This document shows positions 18,172 through 29,800 of a DNA stretch of 64,000 bases, in pieces (the first letter of the stretch is position 1; every line of letters begins with the position of its first letter). The DNA comes from Acidobacteriota bacterium (GTDB taxonomy: Bacteria > Acidobacteriota > Terriglobia > Acidiferrales > UBA7541): assembly GCA_013289825.1 (NCBI GenBank), contig JABCZF010000001.1:310001-374000 (forward strand), in the 5' to 3' direction. The position numbers were made by a program, and so were the translations under genes. The notes beneath the pieces were generated by a model. The model saw only the letters and a program-made list of their open reading frames with translations. It made no database searches and had not been told where the DNA came from.

Positions 18172-19226
18172 GGCTTGACCTTTTGAATCGCGGTCTGAAG
18201 CGCGGCTTTGGTTTCCGGCTGCGCAACCCGTACCGCCACCGCGAGCGAGGACAGGAATCCGGAGGATTGCCGGCCGCCTCCCCCGCGGTTGTCCTTGGTG
18301 CCTTCGAAGCGCTGGCGCCACGGCGGATTGAGAACTTCGACTGCGAGCGACGCTCCGCCGGTCTGCTGAGGCATGCTTGGGTCGCTTTGTTGCGCGGTGT
18401 ACAGAGCGCGTCGCAGGGAGGTGATGGAAATCACGCGGGTGTTGGCGGCCCGCACCGGCACGAAAAGCGGCTTGGTGACCTGGTGGGGCGCGGTGCCGAG
18501 AAGGATCTGCGTTCCGTCGGCATGGCGCTGGTCGATTTGGAAACCGCCGAATACGGGCTGGATGCCGAACTGAACTCCGTGATGCGGCTCTTCCAGGGTG
18601 ACCAGCGTGGGGATGCCCTGAAACAAAGCGATCATCACGGAGGGCGAAAGAAGCTCCAGCCGCAACTTGCGAAGTTGCGCATTCTGTGCGTCGGGACTGG
18701 AGGGATCCAGTGGCTCTGGGAGATCGGAGCTGTAGGCTCGCACGTCCATCTGCGGCCATCCGCTCACGGCGGCCGATCGCAAAATAAATCCCGTGATCGT
18801 ATCGCCGGGGGCGTTGGTGGCGGCGTTGGAATCATTCGCGGCTTTCAGGTTCGTGAACGAATCGAGATGCATCTGGATGGCGCGCACGATGCGCTCGGTG
18901 ATATCGAGCTGTTGGCGTATGGCCGGTTCGTGAGCCTGGTGATGGGCCTGCTCGCGCGTTCCGATCTTGCCCACCGCGATAGCACCGTCGACCACGCGAT
19001 CGGCCCAGGAACGGTCCAGAAAAAAGAAGCGGATGGATTCGTCGGGTAGCATGCGCGGATCGGGCACCAGGTATTCGAACGGCACTCCGACCAGCACGCG
19101 CAGGTGGGCGAGGAAGGATTCCATGTATGCCGGCATCTGCGCTTCGGGCTCGCCCGGAGCCACCTGTTGCGGCTGGATCATGCGCAGCCGGAGCGATTCC
19201 TTGGATTGAATCCAGGCCTGTCTCAT
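18168..19226 (-). CDS. 352-residue protein of unrecognised family, fourth gene of operon
   Basis: ATG 19226 overlaps the stop of the gene before it by four bases, and its own stop overlaps the next start by four bases. The longer upstream frame is a shadow. The protein is soluble. Its N-terminal half contains VGVPFEYLVPDPRMLPDESI followed by RFFFLDRSWADRVVDGAI, then a helical stretch, and its C-terminal half is beta-rich with a glycine run (GGGGRQSSG). The phrase about an acidic loop followed by a Trp-containing helix suggests a folded enzyme-like or structural domain, but no family could be named. Its fixed place in the coupled operon argues for a stoichiometric partner of its neighbours. 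Confidence 0.82.
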   Translation of the reverse strand: MRQAWIQSKESLRLRMIQPQQVAPGEPEAQMPAYMESFLAHLRVLVGVPFEYLVPDPRMLPDESIRFFFLDRSWADRVVDGAIAVGKIGTREQAHHQAHEPAIRQQLDITERIVRAIQMHLDSFTNLKAANDSNAATNAPGDTITGFILRSAAVSGWPQMDVRAYSSDLPEPLDPSSPDAQNAQLRKLRLELLSPSVMIALFQGIPTLVTLEEPHHGVQFGIQPVFGGFQIDQRHADGTQILLGTAPHQVTKPLFVPVRAANTRVISITSLRRALYTAQQSDPSMPQQTGGASLAVEVLNPPWRQRFEGTKDNRGGGGRQSSGFLSSLAVAVRVAQPETKAALQTAIQKVKP

Positions 19227-20890
19227 GGCGTTCCTCCCAACTTTTGCGCGGTGTTGGCGATGACGCGGTCGCGCGCGGCGCTCAGGTGATTGAGCGAAGC
19301 TGCGTCGGCAGCGACCGCATCGATATTGGACGCGGGCCGCGGCGTGGCGGCGGGGGCAGCGACATTCGCGCCGAGCGTCCCCGCGTCGCCGCCGAGAAGA
19401 TCGATGGCTTCCTGCGGGGAACTCAATTGCCAGGCGTCCTGCACCGCGGCCGGCTGCAATCCAATCACCTTCCCGATGAAGTTCACTCCGAAGCGGTCGG
19501 CGGCTGGGCCGCGTCCGCTCAACATGCTGGAGGTGGCGCTGGTAGCGACCACCGGAATCGAGGGCGTATGAACGTCGAGCGGTTGCACCAGCGGAAGCGT
19601 CGCCGAAACCGCGCTGAATGCATCGGCGCGGGCGGATTGCCGGTAGCCCTCGCGGCGCCAGCGCATGAGTTCCATCGCGAGCCGCGCATCGGCGGCGGCG
19701 AGCAGCCGGCCGACTTCGAAAGCGCAGGAATAGGTCACGTCCTCGGCTCCGGTTTCCGGAGTCACGCGGCGGCATTGATCGGCATTGTGATAAGGCCCCA
19801 GCGGATCTCGCGTGAGCTGGAACGGGACCAGCGGACTACGATACATCGCCGCTTCCTCGACTCCCGCGCGATCGCCGAGCGAGATCTGAATATGGCCCGT
19901 GTCCGCGATCGGCGGATGGCCCGGATTGGCCACCGTGCCGAAGAAAGAGACGTCGAGCCCTTGCATCAGATCGCGAAACGAGCCGGGTCCGATGCACTCG
20001 AATTTCCAGCTGTACAAGAGGACCAGCGAGACGGTGAGTTGAAATGGAAACGGATTCGCGTGAATCCCCCGCCCGAAACCAGGAGAAATGTTGCCTGGTC
20101 CCAGCCTGGCGACGGCCGCGGGCGCTGCCGCATGCGGCGCCGCTTCGATGAAGCGAATGGGCACGTAATCCGGCGGCGGATCTTTGGAAATAAGGTCGGA
20201 GCGTTCTTCGAGCGAAACCAGGCAGGCGCAGCACTTTGCGTTCGCTTCCGGAGCGCGATTGGACATGACCACGGAAAACCATCCGTCGCCCGATCCGGCG
20301 CTCAATTCCTTGTCGGCCTTGTTCACCTGGCGGACGTGCGACAGAACGGTCAGCTCATCGAGCGACGGCATGATCGCGCTCAGGATGGGCCACGTGGTCT
20401 GGACCGCGTCGCAATTGATGTTTGCCGGGCTGCCCAGACGTTTGTAGACATCCGGGGGAACCACGTCTTCAAGCTTCTGATTCTGGAGAATGGTGTATTC
20501 GTTTTCCTCAAACAGGAGCAATCCGACCCACGGCGCGGGCCCGACCGGACGGGGCGGATCGCCGGCCTTAAGCGTCGGGACGCCGAGCAGGCCGCCCGGA
20601 TCGAGCGCGCGCTCCCAGGGCAGCGTCCGGCGCGACAGAGCAATGTGCGGAATATTGTCCTGAAAACTGCCGTGGCCGTTGCGAGGCGGAAAAACTCCGG
20701 CGACCAGCGATGGCGTGAGAGTGAAGCGTGGACCTTCGATATTGAAGTAGTTGGTCGCTTCGGGAAGATTCTGATCCGCACCGTCGATGGTCGTATCGGT
20801 CGACACGTTGAACCGGTAGGAGCCATCGAGCAGCGGCGGAGTGATGTTGTCGTACAGATACATTTGCCCTTGGGGCGGTCCATCGCTCAT
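19223..20890 (-). CDS. 555-residue protein of unrecognised family, third gene of operon
   Basis: Start ATG 20890 follows AGGAGG at a seven-base spacing and overlaps the giant gene's stop by four bases. The protein opens with MSDGPPQGQMYLYDNITPPL and is rich in beta-type sequence for about 430 residues. There is a cysteine cluster KCCACLVSLEE and single cysteines further on (FECIGPG, ADQCRRV, TYSCAFEVG). The last ~110 residues are Ala/Ser-rich and helical. No signal peptide, membrane span or known active site is visible. The sequence WVGLLLFEENEY suggests an immunoglobulin-like or sheet core, but this is only inference. Function unknown. Confidence 0.82.
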   Translation of the reverse strand: MSDGPPQGQMYLYDNITPPLLDGSYRFNVSTDTTIDGADQNLPEATNYFNIEGPRFTLTPSLVAGVFPPRNGHGSFQDNIPHIALSRRTLPWERALDPGGLLGVPTLKAGDPPRPVGPAPWVGLLLFEENEYTILQNQKLEDVVPPDVYKRLGSPANINCDAVQTTWPILSAIMPSLDELTVLSHVRQVNKADKELSAGSGDGWFSVVMSNRAPEANAKCCACLVSLEERSDLISKDPPPDYVPIRFIEAAPHAAAPAAVARLGPGNISPGFGRGIHANPFPFQLTVSLVLLYSWKFECIGPGSFRDLMQGLDVSFFGTVANPGHPPIADTGHIQISLGDRAGVEEAAMYRSPLVPFQLTRDPLGPYHNADQCRRVTPETGAEDVTYSCAFEVGRLLAAADARLAMELMRWRREGYRQSARADAFSAVSATLPLVQPLDVHTPSIPVVATSATSSMLSGRGPAADRFGVNFIGKVIGLQPAAVQDAWQLSSPQEAIDLLGGDAGTLGANVAAPAATPRPASNIDAVAADAASLNHLSAARDRVIANTAQKLGGTP

Positions 20891-23800
20891 GCAGCACCTC
20901 CTGGAGTCGAGACGAAACGAATGGTTACCTGGCCGTCGGGTGTGAGCGGACCTTCGGGGACCAGGTGTTCCGGAACGCCGCCGTTCATGCGGACGGCCCA
21001 GTCCTGCGCCTGGCCGGGGAGCCCGACCACCCCCGAGAGCCGCCATCCGGTGATGCTGGCGACCGCAATCGTTATGCTTGTGGCTTCCTTAGTTACTTCT
21101 TCGACTGGATACAGCAGCGCGAGCCGAGTTCCTCCCGTGACGCGCAGCGGGGGCGTGGAAAGAGTCGCGCCGTCGGCTGCAATTCCGAAATCCCCGGCCG
21201 CGGCAGCGGTCGCGTCCTGCTGATCGAGAAGCAGCATCACCACGCCGGTTTCGACGGGAAGAGCTGTCTCGGCCGCGGTTTCATCGCGCAAGACTTCAGA
21301 AGCGCGGATGGCGGTTTGATTCGTCTTCAATCCGGACCGAAGGACGGTGAATGGCCGCGGCAGGCGAACGGTCGCCCCGCGCGCGAGGAAAATCGATGCG
21401 CCGGCTTGCATAAGCATGCTGGCGCTCTGCCAGCCGGTGACGGCGAAATCGCTGCGTGGAGCAGCGCTCGCGCTGATTGCGCCGAACCCTTGCGGAAACG
21501 CCGCGGCCGCGGGAGGGTTTCCGAGACATTGCGCGACCAGTCGTTCGGTTTTCTGTGGAATGGGGAGATTCACGCTCTTCGCTCCGGGGACCAATTCGCG
21601 ATCGTCGAGAACTCCGCCGCTGCGCGAAAGGAAGGTCAGGCGAACCGCGGCCGGTCCGCTGAGAGCCAGCGTGGCGGCGCCGGGAGGAAGGTCCCAGACA
21701 TGATTTGCTCCGGCCGCAAGGGTCACGCCGGCGGCCATGAAATCCGCCGCGGCTTGTTTGATTGCCGCGGAATGAACCGCGCCCGCCGCCCACCCCACCT
21801 CGGCATTGCGCAAGGTCTTGGCCGCGCGCGCGATTCCTGTGGGGCGCACTGCATTGGGAGCCGCGACGCGCTGCAATCTCGCGCCGACGACCGTATCGAG
21901 GCGCGGAGGAGCCATGCGCGGAACGCCGGCGGCCGCGGCGACCTTGGAAATCGTAGTTCGATACGCCGAAGGCGCGTCGGCGATGGGCTGCGGTCGAGCT
22001 TGCAGCAGGGCGCGCAGCCGCGGCTGGGTAAGTGCGATCGAAGCGGCCGGCGCGATGGCTCGAATGGCCGGCGGATGCGCCAGCCCGACCGGCCGCATGG
22101 TGAGCCCGCTGGTGATCGGGGTAATAAGAGGCGGCGCGGATCGGGTTTCGAGCGCGGTGAGTTGCACCGGAGTCAGACCCGCTGCCGGGATTCCGGCGGC
22201 TGCGCGGGCGTCGCTGAAAAATCCAGCGCCGGAAAGAAGCTGTGCCGCGACCGACGTGGTCTTGTTCGTCGCCACCGCCGCGGATAGGGCGCTAAGCTGA
22301 TCCGCCACCACGCCGTAGCCCAGCAGCACGTCGATATAGCTGGTGACCAGCGTCGCAAAGGGCAGAGGACGGCTGTTGCCGGCGTCGATCAACGTCGAGA
22401 TCGGGATCAGCGCGCTCTGGTTCACGGTCACGGCAAATCCGGTGATCTGCAAGCCTCCCAGCGCCGGTACGGTTCGCGCCGCCGCGGGGATGTTGTCGTG
22501 GTCGAGGTAGTGCCAGGTCGCTTCGGAGAACTGTGTGATTACGTCACTGATGGTGAAATGATCCGGCTTGGCCACTGCCGCGGTCCAGCTTCCGTCTTTC
22601 TGCTGCTGTTCGAGGCTGACATGGTGCACGGTCGCCACGTGCGGATGGGCGAGACCCATGGGCGCGAAGTCGAGGTCGGAAACATTGCCCAGGGGGCCGG
22701 ACGGGCCGAGCACAAAATCGACCGACGAGGTCGCGGGCATGCGCGTTTCCGTCTGGAATGAGAACTCGACTCCCATGCGCCAGGGCGCATCGGATGTGCC
22801 GGGCGCGGGCTGCCCGCCCGCAGGTTCAGGCGGTAGCAACCCGGTGAGGACGTGGGTCGCGACGGCGTATCCGTTGGCATCGTTGCCGTACAGATACTTC
22901 AGCGTGAAAGCGCCAAAGTCGGTGATGAACTGGCTGTTGGGATTCGGGCTGGGACCGAAAGCGACGGTGACGGACGCGATGGCCAGGTCCACCGTGACTT
23001 CGCCATGCAACGGCGGCCCGGAGACGTGCAGCGATGCGCCGAGCGACACGCTGATATCGATATCCACGCATCCGATGAAACAGATTTCCATGTGGAACGC
23101 GGCGCCGACTGAAATTCCGATCTGGATGTCGTAATAGAACGGATCCCAGGAGAGCAGGAAATCCGTGTAGGCCGTGAACCAGATGTGGATGCAATCCGGA
23201 CCGTAGGTCGCTTCCATGCGCGCGCCGGCCATCACGCAGGTATTGGTCAGCGCGAAATAGGATTCGCCTTTGATGTTGATCGCTCCCAGAAGCGACCAGT
23301 GATAGCCCAGCCGCGGCACGTCGGGAAATTGCGGCGGCTTCTGGAAATTCGGATTGTAGCCGCCGATGGTGAGCACGAACTGCGACTGCGGGAACCACAT
23401 GAAGTACGCGAAGCCACCGGTAAGCTGGCAATCCTTGCTCAGCAGCCATGAATTGTCGGTCAACTGCGCCTGGATGGATAAAATTCCTTCCGCTGTGGAG
23501 AATCTCGCTTTGAGCGCGAGCTCGATGCTGACCAGCGCGGTATCGTCGGTGGGCAGCGCCATGCGGGCCACGCCCAACACGCCCACTTCGACTCCGCGAT
23601 CGAGCGCCACGTAAACGACCGCGGTCAAGTGGACGATCACGAACGAGGTTCCGTGCAAACCGACCGCGAGCCAGAAGCTGCCGCGCCTGGCCGGAATCGA
23701 GCTGCGGATCTGCATCAACTCGCCCATCGGGTCGTTGGCGAACTGGCTCGCATCGTCGAGCGCTGCCACCAGAATGAAACTCGGGATCTGGTTGAGGTTG

Positions 23801-26800
23801 TCGGGCACGATCAGCTCGCGGTTGTATCCTACGCCGAGGCCGAAGCCTTCGACTTCGACAATCGGCGGCAGGCCGACCACGATGAATATTCCGGCGAACA
23901 CGAACAATGACGTGTATTTGCCCTGCGCGTCGTTGGGCTGCGAATACGCGCCGACGGCGACAAATCCGAACTGCGTGATCTGGATCAGCAGCATGCCGTC
24001 GTACTCGATGGGTGGTCCGGGATTCTTGAGCAATCCCCCGGCGATGGTGACGCCGGGCGAAGAGAAGGCTACCGCGAGGCCGCCCAGGTCGAGGCTCCAG
24101 TCACCCGGATTGGCGATCGATCTGAACGGGATGGTCACGCCTAATGCGTTCGCCTGCGCGGTCAGTCCGTCGACTTTGACGCTCCCGTCGATGAGCAGAT
24201 CGACGCCGGGATCGGAAGTCACACCGACGCCCAACTGATCGATGTAGATCGGCCCGAATCCGGCGTGCACCGGGATCCATAGCGTCTGGTCCGATTTATC
24301 GCCGAAGCGAATGTGGAAATTTCCGTCATTCGCCGGACCGCGGACGATGGCCGTTGGCACCAGCCACGCGGCGATGTCGACGCCGGGGTTGACGGGATGA
24401 TTGTCGCCCGGCGCTCCGCCGGATTGGAGCAATCCCGCGGCGACGGGATTCCCGCCCACGCCGCCGCCAGTGGCCTGGCCGAGCGGAATCCCCAAAGCAT
24501 CGAGTTGCAGACCTCCGCCGAAATTGGAGAAGTTCAGGCCGCTTTGAAACTCGACGTCGAAGAAAACATAGCCATCCAGGCCGCCCAGCCGGAACTGATC
24601 CGTGTTGATCAACGGAGCGTCGTCCTGGCCGGTCATGCCGACGCCGATACCGACGCAATGCAGGCCGGGATTGAACGAGAGGCTCGCGCCGCCGGTCTGG
24701 AAAAGGTACAACCCGAGTCCCTCATCCATTCCCACGGCCCAATCGGCGGGCGCGCCGAAATGAACGTTGAGACTGAACGAGCCAGCCGAGAATTGCTGCG
24801 TGCCGCTGAGAGCGATCCCCAGTCGATTCCCGCCCCCTCCGCCGTTGCCGATCAGGGAAAGATTGAGCGTCGAGGAAACCGGGATGTGCACGCGGCCGGC
24901 CAGCGCTTGCAACAATCCGCTGACGATGGTGGTGAGATTCGGAAGAGGCGCGAGCGTATCTTTATCCGGCGTCGCGCCCTTGTTGATCAGGTGCGCATCC
25001 ACCAGCACAGTCTCGATGGTCGGGCCGAGGGTCCACAGTTCGTGCGTGAGGTTGGACTTGACCGCATCGAGCGCGAGGCTTCCGGCGAGCGGCAGCAGGA
25101 TGTGCGTGACCAGTTGCTCGGCCGCACCTGTGTCGAGAGAGACGCCGGGCGTCGGGGCGATATTCACCGTCAACGGTCCGTCGCCCGATACGCTGGAGAG
25201 CGGCAGCAGCGCGACGCTGAATTTTCCACCATTGACCGCCGCGTGGAGCTTCGGCTCGACGTCCAGTCCAAGCGTCGATTGGAGCGACAGGCCGACATCG
25301 GCCGAGCATTCGAGGCCGCCTGAGGCGTACCCCGCGCTGACCGAAGCAGTCAACCCTCCCGAGGTCAATTTGACATTGGCGAGACTCAGCGCGGCCGTCG
25401 GACCGGAGCCATCCCAGCCCAGCGAAATGGAGGCAGTCCCGCTGATCGCTCCCACGAATGTCTCGCTCCAGGTAACGGTTCCGGCGCTGGCCGTGACCGT
25501 TCCCGGTAGTCCGCCGCCGAGAGCCGGAATTGCGAACAGATTGGCGATGGCCGTCGCCACGCTTCCGCGCGACGGCCCGGCAAACGCCGCCAGGAAATTT
25601 CCTTGGGTGAGATTGCGGAGCGCTTGCGCGTTTGTCGCAAATCCACCCGGACCATAGATGCCCAGGGCGGTGGCGATGTCCAACGCGCCTTGCAGCACGC
25701 TTCCGGGAGTGGGCGGTCCGAGATCGGACACCACTTCATCGAGCACCTTGGGCAGTAATGCTTCGAGCGCTCCTCGCAAGAAATCGCCGAGGCCGCTGAA
25801 GGTCGGCAGGATCTGAATCGGCGCGACGCCGGCAAGTTGTGGAGCGATGCTCAGCGATACCGCGGTGGGGCTCGCGCCGAAGTGGATGCCGATACCGCCC
25901 CAGTTTCCAGGCAGAGGAACATTGACGGCGATCTGGCCGGAGGGGGTGACGTGGAAGGTCGAATCGATTGCAGCGGAGAGATCGATTCCCAGAACTCCCG
26001 CGATGGGCGCCGTGGTGAGCAGGTGCAGCGCGGTCGGATCGGCGGCGGTGCCCGCGCCTTCGGCCGTCAATTGCAGATTGCCGGGAAGATTCAATCCCGT
26101 GCCCGCCGGCGCGCGCAGCAGATTCGCGATGGTCTGCAGCAGCTGATTGATTTTCGGCGCCGACAAGCCCGATCCGGTTCCCATGGCCTGCGAGCCTGCC
26201 ATGGTTTGTCCCGGCGAGGAGAAGAACGAATCGATCGGCGGGATCTGAAATCCGGGTCCCAGAATTGCTTCGAGCACGGCGGTAAAAGCGCCCGATAGCA
26301 GCAGCCGCGGCAAAGCGTTGTTGAGCGCAGCTTCGAGCGTCGCCGCGCTGGGCGCAGGGATCAGCACGATGGGATCGAGCCACGGCGCGGCGGTGGCGGT
26401 GAGCGTCCCGTTCGCCCAGGCCAGCTTGAATGCGCCGATCTGAAACGTCGCGCCGATGGAGGTCGTGCTGAGGTCGAAGGCCAGCGACGCGTTTGAAGAG
26501 AGCGCGAGCGCCGCTGTTCGCAAGCCCGCCTGGCCAGCCGAAACGTACAGCTCGACCGGTAACGCCGGCGTTTCGAAAACCCATGGACCGGCGCCAGTGA
26601 ATCCCGCGATTCCTGTGTTGAGCGCCGCGCTGAGGCGAGGCGTGAGATAGCTGGCTGGATCGACGGCGATCGCGGACCACGCGTCGGCGGAAAGGCCGAA
26701 GGCTCCGGGCGTGTGCGAATCCGGCACCACGACTCCGAGCGCCTGCAGGGCCGCGATCAGACCAGAAATCGCCGATCCCGCGGCGGGTGCGGTGGAGGTA

Positions 26801-29800
26801 ATGGCCTGGAATACCGCGCCGGCCAATGGTTGGGCGGCCGCGTCCGCGAACGCCACGACGCCCGCGTTCAGCGGGCCGTGGAAGGAGGTCTGATGCAGCG
26901 TGGCGTATGGCTTGACGGTCGCGCCGATATCGAGACCCAGTTCGGCCCAGCGCACGCGTACATCGACAAAACCGGCGACGGGATCGTAGGAGGATGGTCC
27001 ACCGACCAGCCAGTCGCCCGGCCGACTTAGGCGAATGCGCAGGGAGACGGCGCGCTCGGGTCGCGCGATGGGAGCTTCCGGTTGGGCCAGGGCTACGCGA
27101 AAAGCATCGAGGCGCACGGTCGCGGACGCGTCCACCGCATTCGCCGGAGTATTTCCCAGGCTCAACGCTGCGCGAAGACCGAAGCTGATGTGCGTGGGGG
27201 CGGGCGTAGCGGCCGCGGCGGCGGCGGTGGCCATCGCGGCGATGGCCTGCTTCACCGGATCGAGCAGATTGCCCGCCAGGCTTCCGCCCAAGGCGAGCGC
27301 GTTCACTCCGCCGGTATCGGTGGTGCCCGTTGCTGTGAAGTTGAAGGCCGCGACCGGGTAAGGCGAAGCCACCGGCACCGCGTTCGCGGTTTGCGGAGTC
27401 GTATATCCATCGAGGGCTTGCACGATGTGCGCCACTGATGAAGCGAGCGGGCCGGCGGGCATCGACGGAAGAACCTGTTGAAGGAATCGAACGCTGCTGG
27501 CTATATTCTGGTCCGCAAAAAACGGCAGCGGTGCGCCCGCGTGCGGAGTTCCGAGTGTGATCAATCCGCGAACCAGCGCCGGATTCGCGGCCGTATACAG
27601 GCGGGCCGGCACGCCCACGGTGGAATGCGCGACCAGCGTTACCGGAACGCCCGGCCGGAGCTGCCCGATCCGTCCGACCACGCCTGCGATCTGCGCGACC
27701 AGTGAAGCTGCATTGCTGGTGCCGTCTTCGAGAAGGTCGGCGGTGTAGTAATCGACCGCGTCGGTGACGGCGCTCAGATTCACCGAGGACGGATTGGGGC
27801 TGCCGGTGCGGAAATCGAAATTCGCACTTGCGCTAACGGTGCCGTGCCTTTGCGGGCTCGCCAGCAGCGTTACCCAAACGGCGTGGGTGCTGAATGACGG
27901 ACCAAGCAGCAGCACGGCTCGCGATCCGGCGCCGGCCCATAGGTCGATTTGCGCCAGAATCTGCGTGATTGCCGAGGCGTCTGCCGGCTGCTGATCGTGT
28001 GACGCGGCGACCGGCGTCCCTACCTGCCAGGTTCCCCCGGTCGGAATCTGAGAGTTTACCGGCACTATGCCATCGCTGGTCGAGAAGTAACTTGCCAGGG
28101 CATTCAGCGAAACCGCGAGCTGGGCCGTATCGGATTCGGAAAGCGACGAGCGAAGGGCGGGCACGAACGCGGCGAGCTGCGCTGCCACGCCAATCGGGAT
28201 GTTGAAATCGCCGGTGGCCGTCGCGGCGGTAATCAGTGGCTGTGCCCACGACGCGGGAGGTCCGGAAGGTTCCAACCAAACCATGGCCTGGACCGATTCT
28301 GAATCCGTGGCAGAAAGCGGCAATGCCCACGGGTCGTCGTGGGTCCCCGATCCGGTGACGGACGCGTCGAACGACGGCGCGGCGCCTTGTGGCGTGGGGG
28401 GCAGGGAATTACTCAGCAACGCCTGTAGCCAGTCGAGCCCCGAAAGCAGCGCGGGCGACGCTCCGGTTGCGAGCTGAGCGAGCCACTTCCGCAGCGCGGT
28501 AAATGGATCGCTGAGCAAGCTGCCAGCGGCTCCCGGATCGGCCAGAGTCGGCCAGTTCGCGGGAAGGCCGGGAAGGTCGGCGTGAATCCCCAGCAGCGCC
28601 GCAGCGACGTAGGCCTGCATGCCTCCCCAGGAAAGCACCGCGCGCGCCAGCACAATTCGCAGAACCTGCTCAACCTGCGCGAGTGGAATACCAAGAGCCG
28701 CGGCAACACCCGCTGGATTGGTAACATCGATCGCCGGAACCGGAAATTGGATGGCGGGAATCGCGATCGGCGGCGCGGCATCCACCGTGATCTGGACATT
28801 CTGAATTCCAGCGCTCCATGTCATGCTGGCGCCGGGAGTCCAATCCATGCGGGCCTGGACGCTATCCGCGGCGATGGTGAAGTTCGGATTAGGCGGAAGC
28901 GCGGGCAGCGGCTGAATCGTGAACTGGGCGTGCTGCGACGCCATCACCGCGAGCGATCCTTCGGCGTTCAACGGCAGATCGACGGCGAGCAGCTCGGCCA
29001 GCCACCAGAATTGGAATGGCACGCTGGTTGCGGACGCGCGAAATCCGATCCGCAGCAATTGCAGGTCGCCAGGGCCGTGCGCGGTGGCGGCATTCCACGC
29101 CGCGAATTCGAGATTCAATGGTCCGGCCGATCCCAACGTGACGCGCCAAGGATCCGCTTCGGTCCCGGTTCCTGAGACGGGCCCAGGCAATTGAACGAGG
29201 CCAGTCAGATCGCCGAACAGATAGGACCAGTTGTCGGCGGGATCGACCAGCACTGCGCGATGCACTGCGCCGATCGCGCGCGCCGGATTCGTCACCAGCA
29301 CGCTCGGGTCGATGAGGTGCGGAGCCGCGATCGGATCGCCGGTTGGTTTGACGATTCCCGCGAGCGCCGCGATGTGCTGCCCGGCTCCGCCTCCCAGGGC
29401 TGCGGTGATATTGGCGAGCACCGCGGCTTCCGCGGCCTGCACCACGCTATCGGCATTGGTCAGATCGACGGTTGGATAGCCGACGCCCGCGATGGTCACC
29501 GTGTCGAGCTCGAGCAGAGGCGCCAGGCTGGTGCCGTTCCATAGAAATCCGCCGCGCAGGTGATCGACCGCGATGGCGGGCGCGTTGCTCACGAGCGGCG
29601 TGCCGTCCACGCCGGGCGCGCGGACGACCACTGATGCCGATGGCAGCACCGCGGCCGATCCGGTTCCGGCTAGCGGCAGCGATGCGAGTACCGCTTGTGC
29701 CTCAATGCGCGCCGGGGGAGCCGCGCCGGGCGCGACGCGCAGCAGCACGCCGAACTGCAGTGCGTTGTTCGCGTTCGCCAGCGTGATGTTGAAGGTCGAA

